From Nocardioides piscis (GTDB taxonomy: Bacteria; Actinomycetota; Actinomycetes; Propionibacteriales; Nocardioidaceae): a stretch of DNA of 64,000 nt. The notes under the pieces were generated by a model. That model had not been told where the DNA came from. It did no database searches and worked only from the letters and a program-made list of their open reading frames with translations. The position numbers were made by a program, and so were the translations under genes. The stretch lies in NCBI RefSeq assembly GCF_011300215.1, contig NZ_CP049866.1:3225001-3289000 (forward strand). The letters are read 5' to 3'. Of the stretch, positions 24,190-32,695 are shown one piece after another (the stretch's first letter is position 1; every line of letters begins with the position of its first letter).

Positions 24190-25390
24190 GCCCGCTGGTC
24201 GGCACGCCGGTCCCGGCCGTCACGAGCGTGTGAACGGCGCCGTCCACCTGGTTGACGGACGTGCCTCGCATCTGGCGCACGCCCTCGGCGATGCCGTTCA
24301 TGCCGTGGATGTAGGCCTCGCCCAGCTGGCCGCCGTGGGTGTTGACCGGGAGCCGTCCGCCGAGCTCGATCGCACCGTCGGCGACGAATCCGGGCGCCTC
24401 GCCCCTGCCGCAGAAGCCGAGCTCCTCGAGCTGCATCAAGACGTAGGGCGTGAAGTGGTCATAGAGCACCGCGGTGTCGATGTCGGCCGGGGACAGCCCG
24501 GACTGCGCCCACAGTGCGCGCCCGACCACCCCGATCTCCGGGATGCCGATGTCGTCTCGGTAGTAGGAGGTCATCACGAACTGGTCGCTGCCGCTGCCCT
24601 GGGCAGCAGCCAGGACGGGTACGGCGCCGGCCGCCAGGTCGCGCGCGCGCTCGGTCGTGGTCACGACGACCGCGACGGCACCGTCGGACTCCTGGCAGCA
24701 GTCGAGCAGGCGTAGCGGATCGGCGATCAACCGCGAGGCCTGGTGGTCCTCGATGGTGATCGGCTTCTCGTGGAAGAACGCTGCCGGGTTGGTCGCCGCG
24801 TGCCGGCGGTCGGCCACGGCCACCGCCCCGAAGTCACGGGAGGTGGCGCCGTACTCGTGCATGTAGCGCCTGGCCTGCATCGCCACCGTGGCAGCCGGCG
24901 TGGAGAGCCCGTGGGGATAGGTCCAGGCGTTGTCGAGGCCGTTGGTGTTGACCTGGGCCGCCGCCCACTGGGAGACCTGGCCGAACCGCATCCCGGAGCG
25001 CTCGTTGAAGCCGCGGTAGGCCACGACGGTGGTCGCCATGCCGGTGGCCACCGCCATCGCTGCTTGTTGAACCGTGGCGCAGGCTGCCCCGCCGCCGTAG
25101 TTGATCCGGGAGAAGAACGACAGCTCCCCCATCCCCAGCTCGCGGGCCAGGGCGATCTCGGACGAGTTGTCCATCGTGAAGGTGACCAGGCCGTCGATGT
25201 CGGACGGCGACAGGCCGGCGTCGGCCAGTGCGGCCAGCGTCGCCTCCGCCGAGAGCTGGAGCTCGCTGCGGCCCGACTCCTTGGAGAACTCGGTCGCGCC
25301 GATGCCCGCGATCGCGGCTGCGCCGCTGAACGGGAGAGCCGCTGCGCCGCTGAAGGGGAGAGCGGCCGCACCGCTGGTCGGGACGCTCAT
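24167..25390 (-). CDS. ltp2: Steroid side-chain aldolase Ltp2 (thiolase-like)
   Basis: A 407-residue thiolase-fold protein of the lipid-transfer-protein group. Ltp2 catalyses the retro-aldol step that removes the last three carbons of the C17 side chain as propionyl-CoA, and it works only when bound to the DUF35 domain of ChsH2. FSKESGRSELQLSAEA, CCQESDGAVAV, AVLYDHFTP and INTHGG-like VNTHGGQLGEAYIHGMNG follow the family closely. The first 20 residues are a GAAALPFS repeat absent from mycobacterial Ltp2, which begins near SGAAAIAGIGA. The start overlaps the chsH1 stop by 4 nt. Confidence 0.93.
   Translation of the reverse strand: MSVPTSGAAALPFSGAAALPFSGAAAIAGIGATEFSKESGRSELQLSAEATLAALADAGLSPSDIDGLVTFTMDNSSEIALARELGMGELSFFSRINYGGGAACATVQQAAMAVATGMATTVVAYRGFNERSGMRFGQVSQWAAAQVNTNGLDNAWTYPHGLSTPAATVAMQARRYMHEYGATSRDFGAVAVADRRHAATNPAAFFHEKPITIEDHQASRLIADPLRLLDCCQESDGAVAVVVTTTERARDLAAGAVPVLAAAQGSGSDQFVMTSYYRDDIGIPEIGVVGRALWAQSGLSPADIDTAVLYDHFTPYVLMQLEELGFCGRGEAPGFVADGAIELGGRLPVNTHGGQLGEAYIHGMNGIAEGVRQMRGTSVNQVDGAVHTLVTAGTGVPTSGLILGVDR
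25317..25382. repeat. 24-bp direct repeats in the 5' end of ltp2
   Basis: Units 25317-25340 and 25341-25364 differ at only two positions, and a diverged third copy begins at 25365. On the minus strand they encode GAAALPFS twice and then a partial copy, extending the Ltp2 N terminus. Confidence 0.85.
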
Positions 25391-26810
25391 CGGGACTCCT
25401 CCGGTGCTGACAGGTCGGGGACGAACGAGACCCGCGCGCAGACGTGCTGGCCGAGCGCGCAGGCGCCGACCACGTCGACGAGGGTCACCCCACCTTCGGC
25501 AGCGGGCTCCTCGGAGACGATCGACCCGGTGAAGGTCAGGGTGTCACCGGCATAGGCGGGCGCGCCGAGACGCAGCGCGCAGGAGGTGATGCGGACGCGC
25601 CCTCGGTCCGAGGCCACGGCCCAGTCGCCGACGAACTTCTGCACGAGCCCGGTCGTGGTGAGGATGTTGGGGAAGATGTCCTTGGACCCGCGCTCGACGG
25701 CGAGGTCGCGGTCGTGGTGGACGTCCTGGAAGTCCCGGGTCGCGATGGCCCCGGAGACGATCAGGGTCGGCGTGACGGCGACCTGCCAGGCGGGCAGGTC
25801 GGGTTCTGGAGCAGCCGCGTCATCCGGAGCTTCACCTGTCGCTGCGGGTTCGGATGACGCATCCGCGACCCGCCAGGAGGCGAGCGTCAGGTCGTCGTCG
25901 ATCTTGTCGAAGACCACCTCGACCTCGTCACCGATGGCCAGCTCGTGTCCCGGTGGAGCCTGGACCGCCCCACCATCCGCACTCCCTCGGGCAGCTCGAC
26001 GAGAGCCAGCGGGAGGGGCAGCTGCTTGCCGGGGACCTGCGGGGCGTGATGGACCAGGAACGAGAAGATCGTCCCGCGGCCGCTGGCCAGGACGTGACCA
26101 CGGTCCATCGCGTGGCAGTCAGGACACACCGGTCCGGGCGGGTGGCGAAGCGCCCCGCAGGCGTTGCACTTCTGGATCCGCAGCTCGCCGGCCCTGGTGC
26201 CGGCGAAGAAGAACTCGTTGTCGCGGTTGACCACCGGTCGCACGGTCCGGGTCTTGTCGACACTCGGGCGGCCCGTCCCGGGCTTGAACTTCAGCACCCG
26301 GAAGGTCATGGTCGCGACGGCCTCGCTCTCCCCGTCAGCGGTGGTCACCCACCAGGTGTTGAGGGTGGTCACGAAGTAGCCCTCGCCCACACCGGTCTGC
26401 TTCGGTCCGACGACGGACTCGAGCCGGGTCGTGATCGCCGGTCGCTCGCCCGGCTTCAGGCAACGGGCGTAGGTCTGGTCGCAGTTGGTGCCCAGCACCG
26501 ACGTGAACCCGGCCTCGTCCAGCAACTGCATCGTCCCGTGCAGGGGGTCGTCAGCCGGGCGGTGCGGGTCGAGGCCGTACATCGTCCACACCTGCGCCAT
26601 CGCCGGCGGTGCCACGGCGTCCGGCCCCTGCCAGCGCGGATCGGTGTCGCCCATCGCCTCGGCCCAGTGACGGATCATCGCCACGTTGACCTCGTCGAGC
26701 GCGGGGCGCGGCTCGGTGTCACCACGAGCGATGAACTCGTCGGCCCGCGCCATGATCCAGTCGTGGCTGCCGACCTCCGCGGTCGTCGTCACCTCGCTCG
26801 GGCCCCTCAC
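25387..26810 (-). CDS. chsH2-chsH1: ChsH2-ChsH1 hydratase, apparently one fused polypeptide (frameshifted as read)
   Basis: Residues 1-150 are a MaoC-like hotdog (ChsH2 N-terminal part). A DUF35 zinc ribbon (CNACGALRHPPGPVCPDCH) and an OB fold follow. As read, the frame goes wrong after VELPEGVRMVG. One base added to the CCCC at 25968-25971 restores GDEVEVVFDKIDDDLTLASW, and the frame then continues without a stop through an Ala/Glu/Pro linker into a full ChsH1 hotdog (ATRDFQDVHHDRD). The corrected protein is 474 residues. In M. tuberculosis these are two proteins (311 and 129 residues) that hydrate the C3 side-chain enoyl-CoA. GTG 26810 overlaps the chsE fusion gene, and the stop overlaps ltp2. 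Confidence 0.82.
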
Positions 26811-28993
26811 CGGGGGACCCTCGGCAGACCCAGGCCGAACATCGCGATCAGCTCGCGCTGCACCTCGTTGACGCCGCCACCGAAGGTGATGACGAGGTTG
26901 CGCTTGGCCTGGCCGTCGAGATAGCCCACGAGGTCGGCCGTGTCGGGATCGGAGGGGTCACCGTGGCGGGCCACGACGTCGGCCAGGACCCGGCCGACGT
27001 GCTGGACGCGCTCGGACGCGAAGACCTTGGACGAGGACGCGTCCGCCACCGAGATCTCGCCCTTCGCCGCGGCCCGGGCCACCTCCCAGTTGAGCAGCTC
27101 GTTGACCCGGAAGATGGCCGTGACCTCGCCCAGGGCTGCCTCCACGTCGGGCAGGTGGCGGCAGCCGACGGCCTCGGCCCAGGCAGCCACCCGGTCGCGC
27201 AGGCCCTCCAGACGGCCCGCCGGGCCGAGCATGACGCGCTCGTGGTTGAGCTGGGTGGTGATCAGCTTCCAGCCGGCGTTCTCCTCGCCGACCAGCATGT
27301 CGACCGGCACGCGCACGTCGTTGAAGTAGGTCGCGTTGGTGTGGTGGGCGCCGTCGACGGTGATGATCGGCGTCCAGGAATAGCCGGGGTCGGTGGTGTC
27401 GACGATCAGGATCGAGATGCCCTTGTGCTTGGGGGCGTCGGGATCGGTGCGGACGGCGAGCCACAGGTAGTCGGCCTGGTGCCCGCCGGTCGTCCACAGC
27501 TTCTGGCCGTTGACGACGTAGTGGTCGCCATCGCGTCTGGCCGTGGTGCGCAACGACGCCAGGTCGGTGCCCGCGTCGGGTTCGGAATAGCCGATCGCGA
27601 AGTGGACGTCACCCTCCAGGATCCGCTTGAGGAACATCTCCTTCTGCTTCGAGGTGCCCCGCTTCTGCAACGTCGGACCGACTGTCTGCAGGGTCACCGC
27701 AGGCAGGTGCACGTCGGCGCGCTGGGCCTCGTTGGTGAAGATCGTCTGCTCGACCTCGCCGAGCCCGCGACCGCCGTATTCCTCGGGCCAGCCCACGCCC
27801 ATCCACCCGTCGGCCCCCAGCTGCCGGATCGTCCGCTCATAGGCCGCGCCGTGCCGCTCGCGCGCCATCTCCTTGTGGTCCTCGGGCGAGACCAGGCCGG
27901 AGAAGTAGTCACGCACCTCGGCCTTGAGGGCGCGCTGCGCCTCGGTGAGCTCGAGGTTCTTGGTCTCGGCCGCCTCGATGCCCACCATCGGCAGGGTGCC
28001 GGCAGGCCCCCCGAGCGCGTGGGTGATGTCGGTCAGCCACGAGTAGTAGTGGTGGAGCGGGTAGGTCTCGTCGACGCCCATGCCTCCGTGCAGGTGGTGG
28101 CACGTGTGGATGGCGGCAGGCCCCTCCAGGCAGGTCCAGTAGGCGGCCACCGCGAGGTCGTCGCTCACGTCGACCCCCTGCACGATGCGCCACACCACCT
28201 GGTCGGCCGTGAGGTCGATCGTGCGCGAGGCGATGTAGACGTCAGCGATCTGCATCGCGACCGCCTGGAACTCCGCGAGCGCCCGGCCGAACTGCGAGCG
28301 CCCCTTGATGTGGTCGGCCGTGAGGTCACGGGCACCGGCCAGCAGTCCCGCCGCGAGCAGCACGAGCCCGGCGACGGCGTTCTCGCGAGCGATCCGGGCC
28401 GCACCGTCCCCGGGGAGCAGGTCGATGGGCGCGTTGTCGAGGACCACGGTGTGCTCGACGACCCCGTCGAGGAGCGCCCGGCTCGAGGCCGACTCGACCA
28501 GCGTGACCCCGGGCGCGGCGGGGTCCACGAGCCCGACCACGGGTCGGCCGTCGTGGCTGGCGCTGACCAGGATCGCGGTGGCGTCGGCGGCATACTGGAC
28601 ACCGATCTTGCGACCGGTGACCCGATCACCCGACACGACGGTCGCGGGCTCCGGGGCGAAGCCTCGTCCGACCTCGCACAGCGCCGCCGCCAGGAGGACG
28701 TCGCCCGACGCGATCCCGGGCAGCAGCGTCTTCTGCTGCTCGTCGCTGCCGGCCGCGACCAGGGTCAGCGCCCCGACGCACAGCGTCTCCCACACCGGCA
28801 GCTGCACGGCGTGCTGTCCGACGGACCGGAGCACGACTGCCAGCTCCTCCAGGCCCAGTCCCTCGCCACCGTGGTCGGTCGGGACCACCAGCGAGAGCAG
28901 CCCGGACCCGGCGAGCGCCTGCCAGTCGCTCGATCGGTCGATGACCTCCGTGACGACGGCGCGGACCGCCTCCACCTCTTCTGACGGACCCAT
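26807..28993 (-). CDS. chsE1-chsE2: Fused acyl-CoA dehydrogenase ChsE1-ChsE2 (FadE28-FadE29)
   Basis: A 728-residue protein joining two acyl-CoA dehydrogenase subunits that are separate genes in mycobacteria. Residues 1 to about 345 match FadE28/ChsE1 (YIASRTIDLTADQVVWR, CHHLHGGMGVDETYPLH). A short linker (AETKNLELTEAQR) leads into FadE29/ChsE2 (LPAVTLQTVGPTLQ, IGYSEPDAGTDLASLRTTA, NGQKLWTTG, FGGGVNEVQRELIAMFGL). The enzyme dehydrogenates the 3-carbon side-chain CoA ester. ATG 28993 has a strong ribosome binding site (GGAGG, plus-strand 29001-29005). It heads the chsE-chsH-ltp2 operon behind the KstR box at 29031-29044. Confidence 0.92.
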   Translation of the reverse strand: MGPSEEVEAVRAVVTEVIDRSSDWQALAGSGLLSLVVPTDHGGEGLGLEELAVVLRSVGQHAVQLPVWETLCVGALTLVAAGSDEQQKTLLPGIASGDVLLAAALCEVGRGFAPEPATVVSGDRVTGRKIGVQYAADATAILVSASHDGRPVVGLVDPAAPGVTLVESASSRALLDGVVEHTVVLDNAPIDLLPGDGAARIARENAVAGLVLLAAGLLAGARDLTADHIKGRSQFGRALAEFQAVAMQIADVYIASRTIDLTADQVVWRIVQGVDVSDDLAVAAYWTCLEGPAAIHTCHHLHGGMGVDETYPLHHYYSWLTDITHALGGPAGTLPMVGIEAAETKNLELTEAQRALKAEVRDYFSGLVSPEDHKEMARERHGAAYERTIRQLGADGWMGVGWPEEYGGRGLGEVEQTIFTNEAQRADVHLPAVTLQTVGPTLQKRGTSKQKEMFLKRILEGDVHFAIGYSEPDAGTDLASLRTTARRDGDHYVVNGQKLWTTGGHQADYLWLAVRTDPDAPKHKGISILIVDTTDPGYSWTPIITVDGAHHTNATYFNDVRVPVDMLVGEENAGWKLITTQLNHERVMLGPAGRLEGLRDRVAAWAEAVGCRHLPDVEAALGEVTAIFRVNELLNWEVARAAAKGEISVADASSSKVFASERVQHVGRVLADVVARHGDPSDPDTADLVGYLDGQAKRNLVITFGGGVNEVQRELIAMFGLGLPRVPR

Positions 28994-29030
28994 CTGACAA
29001 CCTCCGGAGCGACGCCGACACGACGAAAAC

Positions 29031-29044
29031 TGGAACGTGTTCTA
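29031..29044. promoter_or_regulatory. KstR box between chsE1-chsE2 and an alpha/beta hydrolase
   Basis: TGGAACGTGTTCTA fits TnnAACnnGTTnnA. Rightward, a TAGTCT -10 (29043-29048) lies 7 nt before ATG 29056. Leftward, the chsE gene has a normal leader with GGAGG. Confidence 0.87.
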
Positions 29045-29055
29045 GTCTAGCGGAC

Positions 29056-29953
29056 ATGTTGTCCCCGTTCGAAGCCCTCCGGCGCGGGGTCTACATGCCC
29101 TACGCGCGCATCCCCCCGGTGCCATGGTCGAGCTCCCCGGCCGGGGTGAGACGTTCGTGACCGACACCCCGGGACCGACGCCCGACTCCCCCGCCATCCT
29201 GCTGCTCCACGCCGTGGGCACCACGGGCCTGTTGAGCTGGTATCCCGCGATCAAGCCGCTGTCGCAGCGGTTCCGGGTGCTGACGATGGACCAGCGCTGG
29301 CACGGACGCGGCATCCAGTCCCCTGAGTTCTCCCTGAGCGACTGCGCCGACGACGCGGCCGCGCTGATCGAGGTGCTGGGCCTGCGCGACCCGATCGTGG
29401 GTGGCTACTCGATGGGTTCCATGATCGCCCAGCTCGTATGGCGCCAGCACCCCGACCTGGTCGAGGGCCTCGTCCTCGGCGCGACCACCGACCACTTCCG
29501 CAACACGCCGTGGGAGAGGGGCTTCCACGCCTCGATGGAGCTGGCGATGGGGGGCTGAGAGAGGTCTCGCGCTCTCGCACGCTGGTCCATGCAGGCCGTC
29601 GAGCCGTGCGGGCCGTGGACCCGAAGACCAGCGACATCCACGAGTGGGCCCTGACCGAGCTGCGGCGCACCAGCCCGTGGGCGGTCGGTCAGGCGGTGGC
29701 GGCCCTGGGCCGGCACCACACCCGGCCGTGGCTGTCTCGTATCGACGTCCCGACCGCGGTCATCGTCACCCAGCACGACCGGGTGATCCCGCCGGCTCGT
29801 CAGTATGCGGTGGCGCGCAGCATCCCCGGCGCCACCGTCCACGACATCCCGGCCGGCCACGCCGCCTGCGTGCTGCAGGCCGAGATCTTCGTGCCTGCCC
29901 TCTTCGAGGCAGCCGTCACTGTCGCTGCGCGGAAGGGCGAGCTGCGTCGCTGA
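29056..29953 (+). pseudogene. Alpha/beta hydrolase in a KstR-controlled position, two frameshifts as read
   Basis: ATG 29056 reads MPYARIPP and then loses frame at the C6 run 29112-29117. The frame resumes as MVELPGRGETFVTD and breaks again at the G6 run 29549-29554. One base added to each run gives a continuous 299-residue alpha/beta hydrolase. The nucleophile is in GYSMGSM, the aspartate in QHDRVIPP and the histidine in AGHAACV. It is divergent from the side-chain operon, a position held by cyp125 upstream of fadE28 in mycobacteria. Two losses both in six-base runs suggest base-calling errors rather than a dead gene. The substrate is unknown; a steroid lactone or ester is conceivable. Confidence 0.72.
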
Positions 29954-31322
29954 GGACGGCAAGCTCCTCGGGGAAGCGGGCGACGAGGTCGTCCACGTCC
30001 GCGACCGACTCGCGGCAGGCGAGGATGCCGATGTGCATCTGGCCGGCGTTGCTCATCAGGGTGATGTTGAGGCCGGCTCCGTGGAAGACCGGCCCGAAGG
30101 CGTAGAGGCCCTCGATCCTGGCGCCGACGAAGTAGAGCGGCACAGGCGGACCGGGCACGTTGGACACCACGAGGTTGTGCACGACCGGGTGCTTCTCGGC
30201 CAGCCGCAGGCTGGCGTAGGCACGCACCGCCAGGCCGAAGGTGCGCGGGGCGGCGAACTCGGCCCAGTCCTGCAGGGCGTCCGCGCTGACCGCCTTGTTG
30301 TGCTCCTTGGCGTGGCGGTTTGCCTCGGCCAGCTCCTCCAGGCGCTCCAGCGGGTCCTCCACGTCGGTGCCGAGCCTGGCGAAGAGCGCCGAGACCTTGT
30401 TGTCACCCACGTCGCGCTTCGTCTCGTCGTGCACCGAGACCGGGACCGTCGCCAGCAGGGAGGTCTCGGGGAGCTCGCCGCGGCTCTCGAGATAGGAACG
30501 CAAGGCCCCGCCGGTCACCGCCATCACCACGTCGTTGACCGTGGCGCCGGTCGCCTCCTTGACGACCTTGATGTCGTCCAGCGACATCGTCGCGAGCCCG
30601 ATGGTGCGGTGGCCGGTGATGGTGCCGTTGAAGGAGGTGCGCGGCGCGGAGAAGGGTGCTGCCATCGCCGTACCGGCGCGGGCGCGGCTCAGGGAGCCGG
30701 CCACGAGCTGGACCGAGGGCTTGAGGAGCCGCGGGACCGACAGTGGACGCGTCACCTGGGTCAGCATCCCGCGGCCGAACAGCTCGAGGTCGCCGGGCCG
30801 GTGGCCGAACGCGCCCTTGCCGCCGATGCGCAGCGGCTCGGAGTCGGGCTCGAGGCTGGTCAGGTGTGAGAGCAGGCTCGCTCCCGACACGCCGTCGACG
30901 GTGGAGTGGTGCATCTTGGTGAACACGCCGACCTTGTCACCGTCGTAGCCCTCGATCACCCACATCTCCCACAACGGGCGCGAGCGGTCGAGCTTCAGGC
31001 CGGCCAGGTGACCGAGCAGCTCGGTCAGCTCCTTGTAGCCACCCGGCTGGGGCAGGGCCAACCGGTGGACGTGACGATCGATGTCGAAGTGCGTGTCCTG
31101 GACCCACACGGGGTGGTCGAGGCGCAGCGGCACCTTCTTGAGCCGACGGGTGAAGTGGGTGACGTCGCGGACGCGCTGCTCGATCCCCGCACGCATCGCC
31201 GTGAAGGAGTAGCCCCCCGGCATGGTCTCGGGGTCGACGACGGCCAGGCCGCAGACGTGCATCAGCTGCTCCGGAGACTCCAGGTAGAGGAAGCTGGCGT
31301 CGAGGCCAGAGAGGCGATCCAT
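29916..31322 (-). CDS. Wax ester synthase/diacylglycerol acyltransferase (WS/DGAT)
   Basis: A 468-residue bifunctional acyltransferase that makes triacylglycerols or wax esters from acyl-CoA. The catalytic motif HHSTVDG is near residue 130. The start MDRLSGLDASFLYLE is the canonical WS/DGAT N terminus. ATG 31322 is preferred over ATG 31331 because a TAGCAT -10 (31330-31335, minus strand) is 7 nt upstream of it. NDVVMAVTGGALR and VSNVPGPPVPLYF are further family signatures. The 3' end overlaps the hydrolase gene by 38 nt. The KstR box at 31346-31359 links lipid storage to sterol use. Confidence 0.9.
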   Translation of the reverse strand: MDRLSGLDASFLYLESPEQLMHVCGLAVVDPETMPGGYSFTAMRAGIEQRVRDVTHFTRRLKKVPLRLDHPVWVQDTHFDIDRHVHRLALPQPGGYKELTELLGHLAGLKLDRSRPLWEMWVIEGYDGDKVGVFTKMHHSTVDGVSGASLLSHLTSLEPDSEPLRIGGKGAFGHRPGDLELFGRGMLTQVTRPLSVPRLLKPSVQLVAGSLSRARAGTAMAAPFSAPRTSFNGTITGHRTIGLATMSLDDIKVVKEATGATVNDVVMAVTGGALRSYLESRGELPETSLLATVPVSVHDETKRDVGDNKVSALFARLGTDVEDPLERLEELAEANRHAKEHNKAVSADALQDWAEFAAPRTFGLAVRAYASLRLAEKHPVVHNLVVSNVPGPPVPLYFVGARIEGLYAFGPVFHGAGLNITLMSNAGQMHIGILACRESVADVDDLVARFPEELAVLSDAARPSAQRQ

Positions 31323-31345
31323 GGTCCGCATGCTAGGGCAACGAT

Positions 31346-31359
31346 TGGAACACGTTCTA
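31346..31359. promoter_or_regulatory. KstR box between the WS/DGAT and HSL-esterase genes
   Basis: TGGAACACGTTCTA fits TnnAACnnGTTnnA. Leaderless -10 elements lie on both sides: TAGCAT at 31330-31335 (minus) and TAGCAT at 31378-31383 (plus). The box would cover the -35 region of both. Confidence 0.86.
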
Positions 31360-31389
31360 GTTCTGCCCTGTGACCGATAGCATGCGCCC

Positions 31390-32694
31390 GTGAGCTACCT
31401 GCGACGCCAGACCATCATCGCCGCCCTGACCGCCAACGCGATCCGGCCGATACCCGGACTGCGAGCGGGTGTGCCCTCCTTCTTCGCGGGCTGGGTCTTC
31501 GGCGAGCTCGCCCCCCAGATGCTGGCGCTGACGGCCGCGGACACCGCGGCGCAGGCCGTTCGCGGCAAGCGGTCGAGGATCGGATTCGCGGCCGCGGCCC
31601 TGAGCGCGGTCGGGCTGGTCCACCTGATCCGGCAGTCACAGCAGGTCAAGGACTGCGTCGAGGACGCACTGGTCGAGGGGCTGGGCGTCGACTACGTCGA
31701 GCAGCTCGACGCTGCGCCCACGCCGGCCGACCTGGCCACACCGTGGCGCAAGCTCGTCAACCCGTTCCGGTTCTCCGACGACCGGGTGCAGGTCGAGAAG
31801 AACATCGCGTATGCCGAGTTCGGTCGCCGCTCCCTGCTCGACATCTATCGCCCCGCCGAGGTGGACCAGATCAAGGACGCCCCCGTCCTCCTGCAGGTGC
31901 ACGGCGGTGGCTGGACGATCGGCAACAAGGACCAGCAGGGCATCCCCCTGATGCAGCACATGGCGCAGCGCGGCTGGGTGTGCGTGGCCATCAACTACCG
32001 CCTCGCCCCGCGCGACCCCTTCCCCGCTCACGTCATCGACGTGAAGCAGGCGATCGCCTGGGTCAAGGAGCACATCGCCGAGTACGGCGGCAACCCCGAC
32101 TACGTCGTCATCACCGGTGGCTCGGCCGGTGGCCACCTCGCCACCCTGGCGGCCGTCACCCCCAACGCCAGGGAGTGGCAGCCCGGCTTCGAGGACGCCG
32201 ATACCTCGGTGCAGGCCGCGGTCCCCCACTACGGGGTCTATGACTTCGCCGGCTCCACCGGCCTGCGCAGCGCGATCGGCATGCGCGACGCCTTCCTGGC
32301 CCCGCGCATCCTCAAGAAGAGCTGGGCCGACGAGCCCGAGGCCTTCGAAGCAGCCTCACCGATCCTGCGGGTCGACGGCGACGAGCCCGACTTCTTCATC
32401 CTCCACGGCGAGGCAGACACCCTGGTCGACGTCGGCCAGGCCCGCGCCTTCGTGGAGAAGCTGCGCAAGGTCTCCAAGAAGACGGTCGTCTATGCCGAGC
32501 TGCCGGGCGCCCAGCATGCCTTCGACATCTTCCCCTCCATCCGGTCGGCACACGTCGTGCGGGCCATCGAGCGCTACCTCGGCTGGCACTGGAACACCTG
32601 GCGAGCCGGCCTGTCCGTGACTGCCGACGTCAGCGACGTCGCCGACGCGCCCGAGGTCCCCGACGACGTCGACCAGGTGCCGGCGCAGGGCTGA
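31390..32694 (+). CDS. HSL-family carboxylesterase/lipase
   Basis: A 434-residue alpha/beta hydrolase of the hormone-sensitive-lipase family. The oxyanion motif VHGGGWTIGN and the nucleophile elbow GGSAGGHLA are present, and the final histidine lies in GAQHAFDIF. The first 100 residues hold one or two hydrophobic helices ahead of the catalytic domain, as in mycobacterial Lip esterases. GTG 31390 lies 6 nt after a TAGCAT -10. Divergent from WS/DGAT across a KstR box, it could release fatty acids from sterol esters or stored lipid. The substrate is inferred only from context. Confidence 0.85.
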   Translation: MSYLRRQTIIAALTANAIRPIPGLRAGVPSFFAGWVFGELAPQMLALTAADTAAQAVRGKRSRIGFAAAALSAVGLVHLIRQSQQVKDCVEDALVEGLGVDYVEQLDAAPTPADLATPWRKLVNPFRFSDDRVQVEKNIAYAEFGRRSLLDIYRPAEVDQIKDAPVLLQVHGGGWTIGNKDQQGIPLMQHMAQRGWVCVAINYRLAPRDPFPAHVIDVKQAIAWVKEHIAEYGGNPDYVVITGGSAGGHLATLAAVTPNAREWQPGFEDADTSVQAAVPHYGVYDFAGSTGLRSAIGMRDAFLAPRILKKSWADEPEAFEAASPILRVDGDEPDFFILHGEADTLVDVGQARAFVEKLRKVSKKTVVYAELPGAQHAFDIFPSIRSAHVVRAIERYLGWHWNTWRAGLSVTADVSDVADAPEVPDDVDQVPAQG

Positions 32695-32695
32695 G

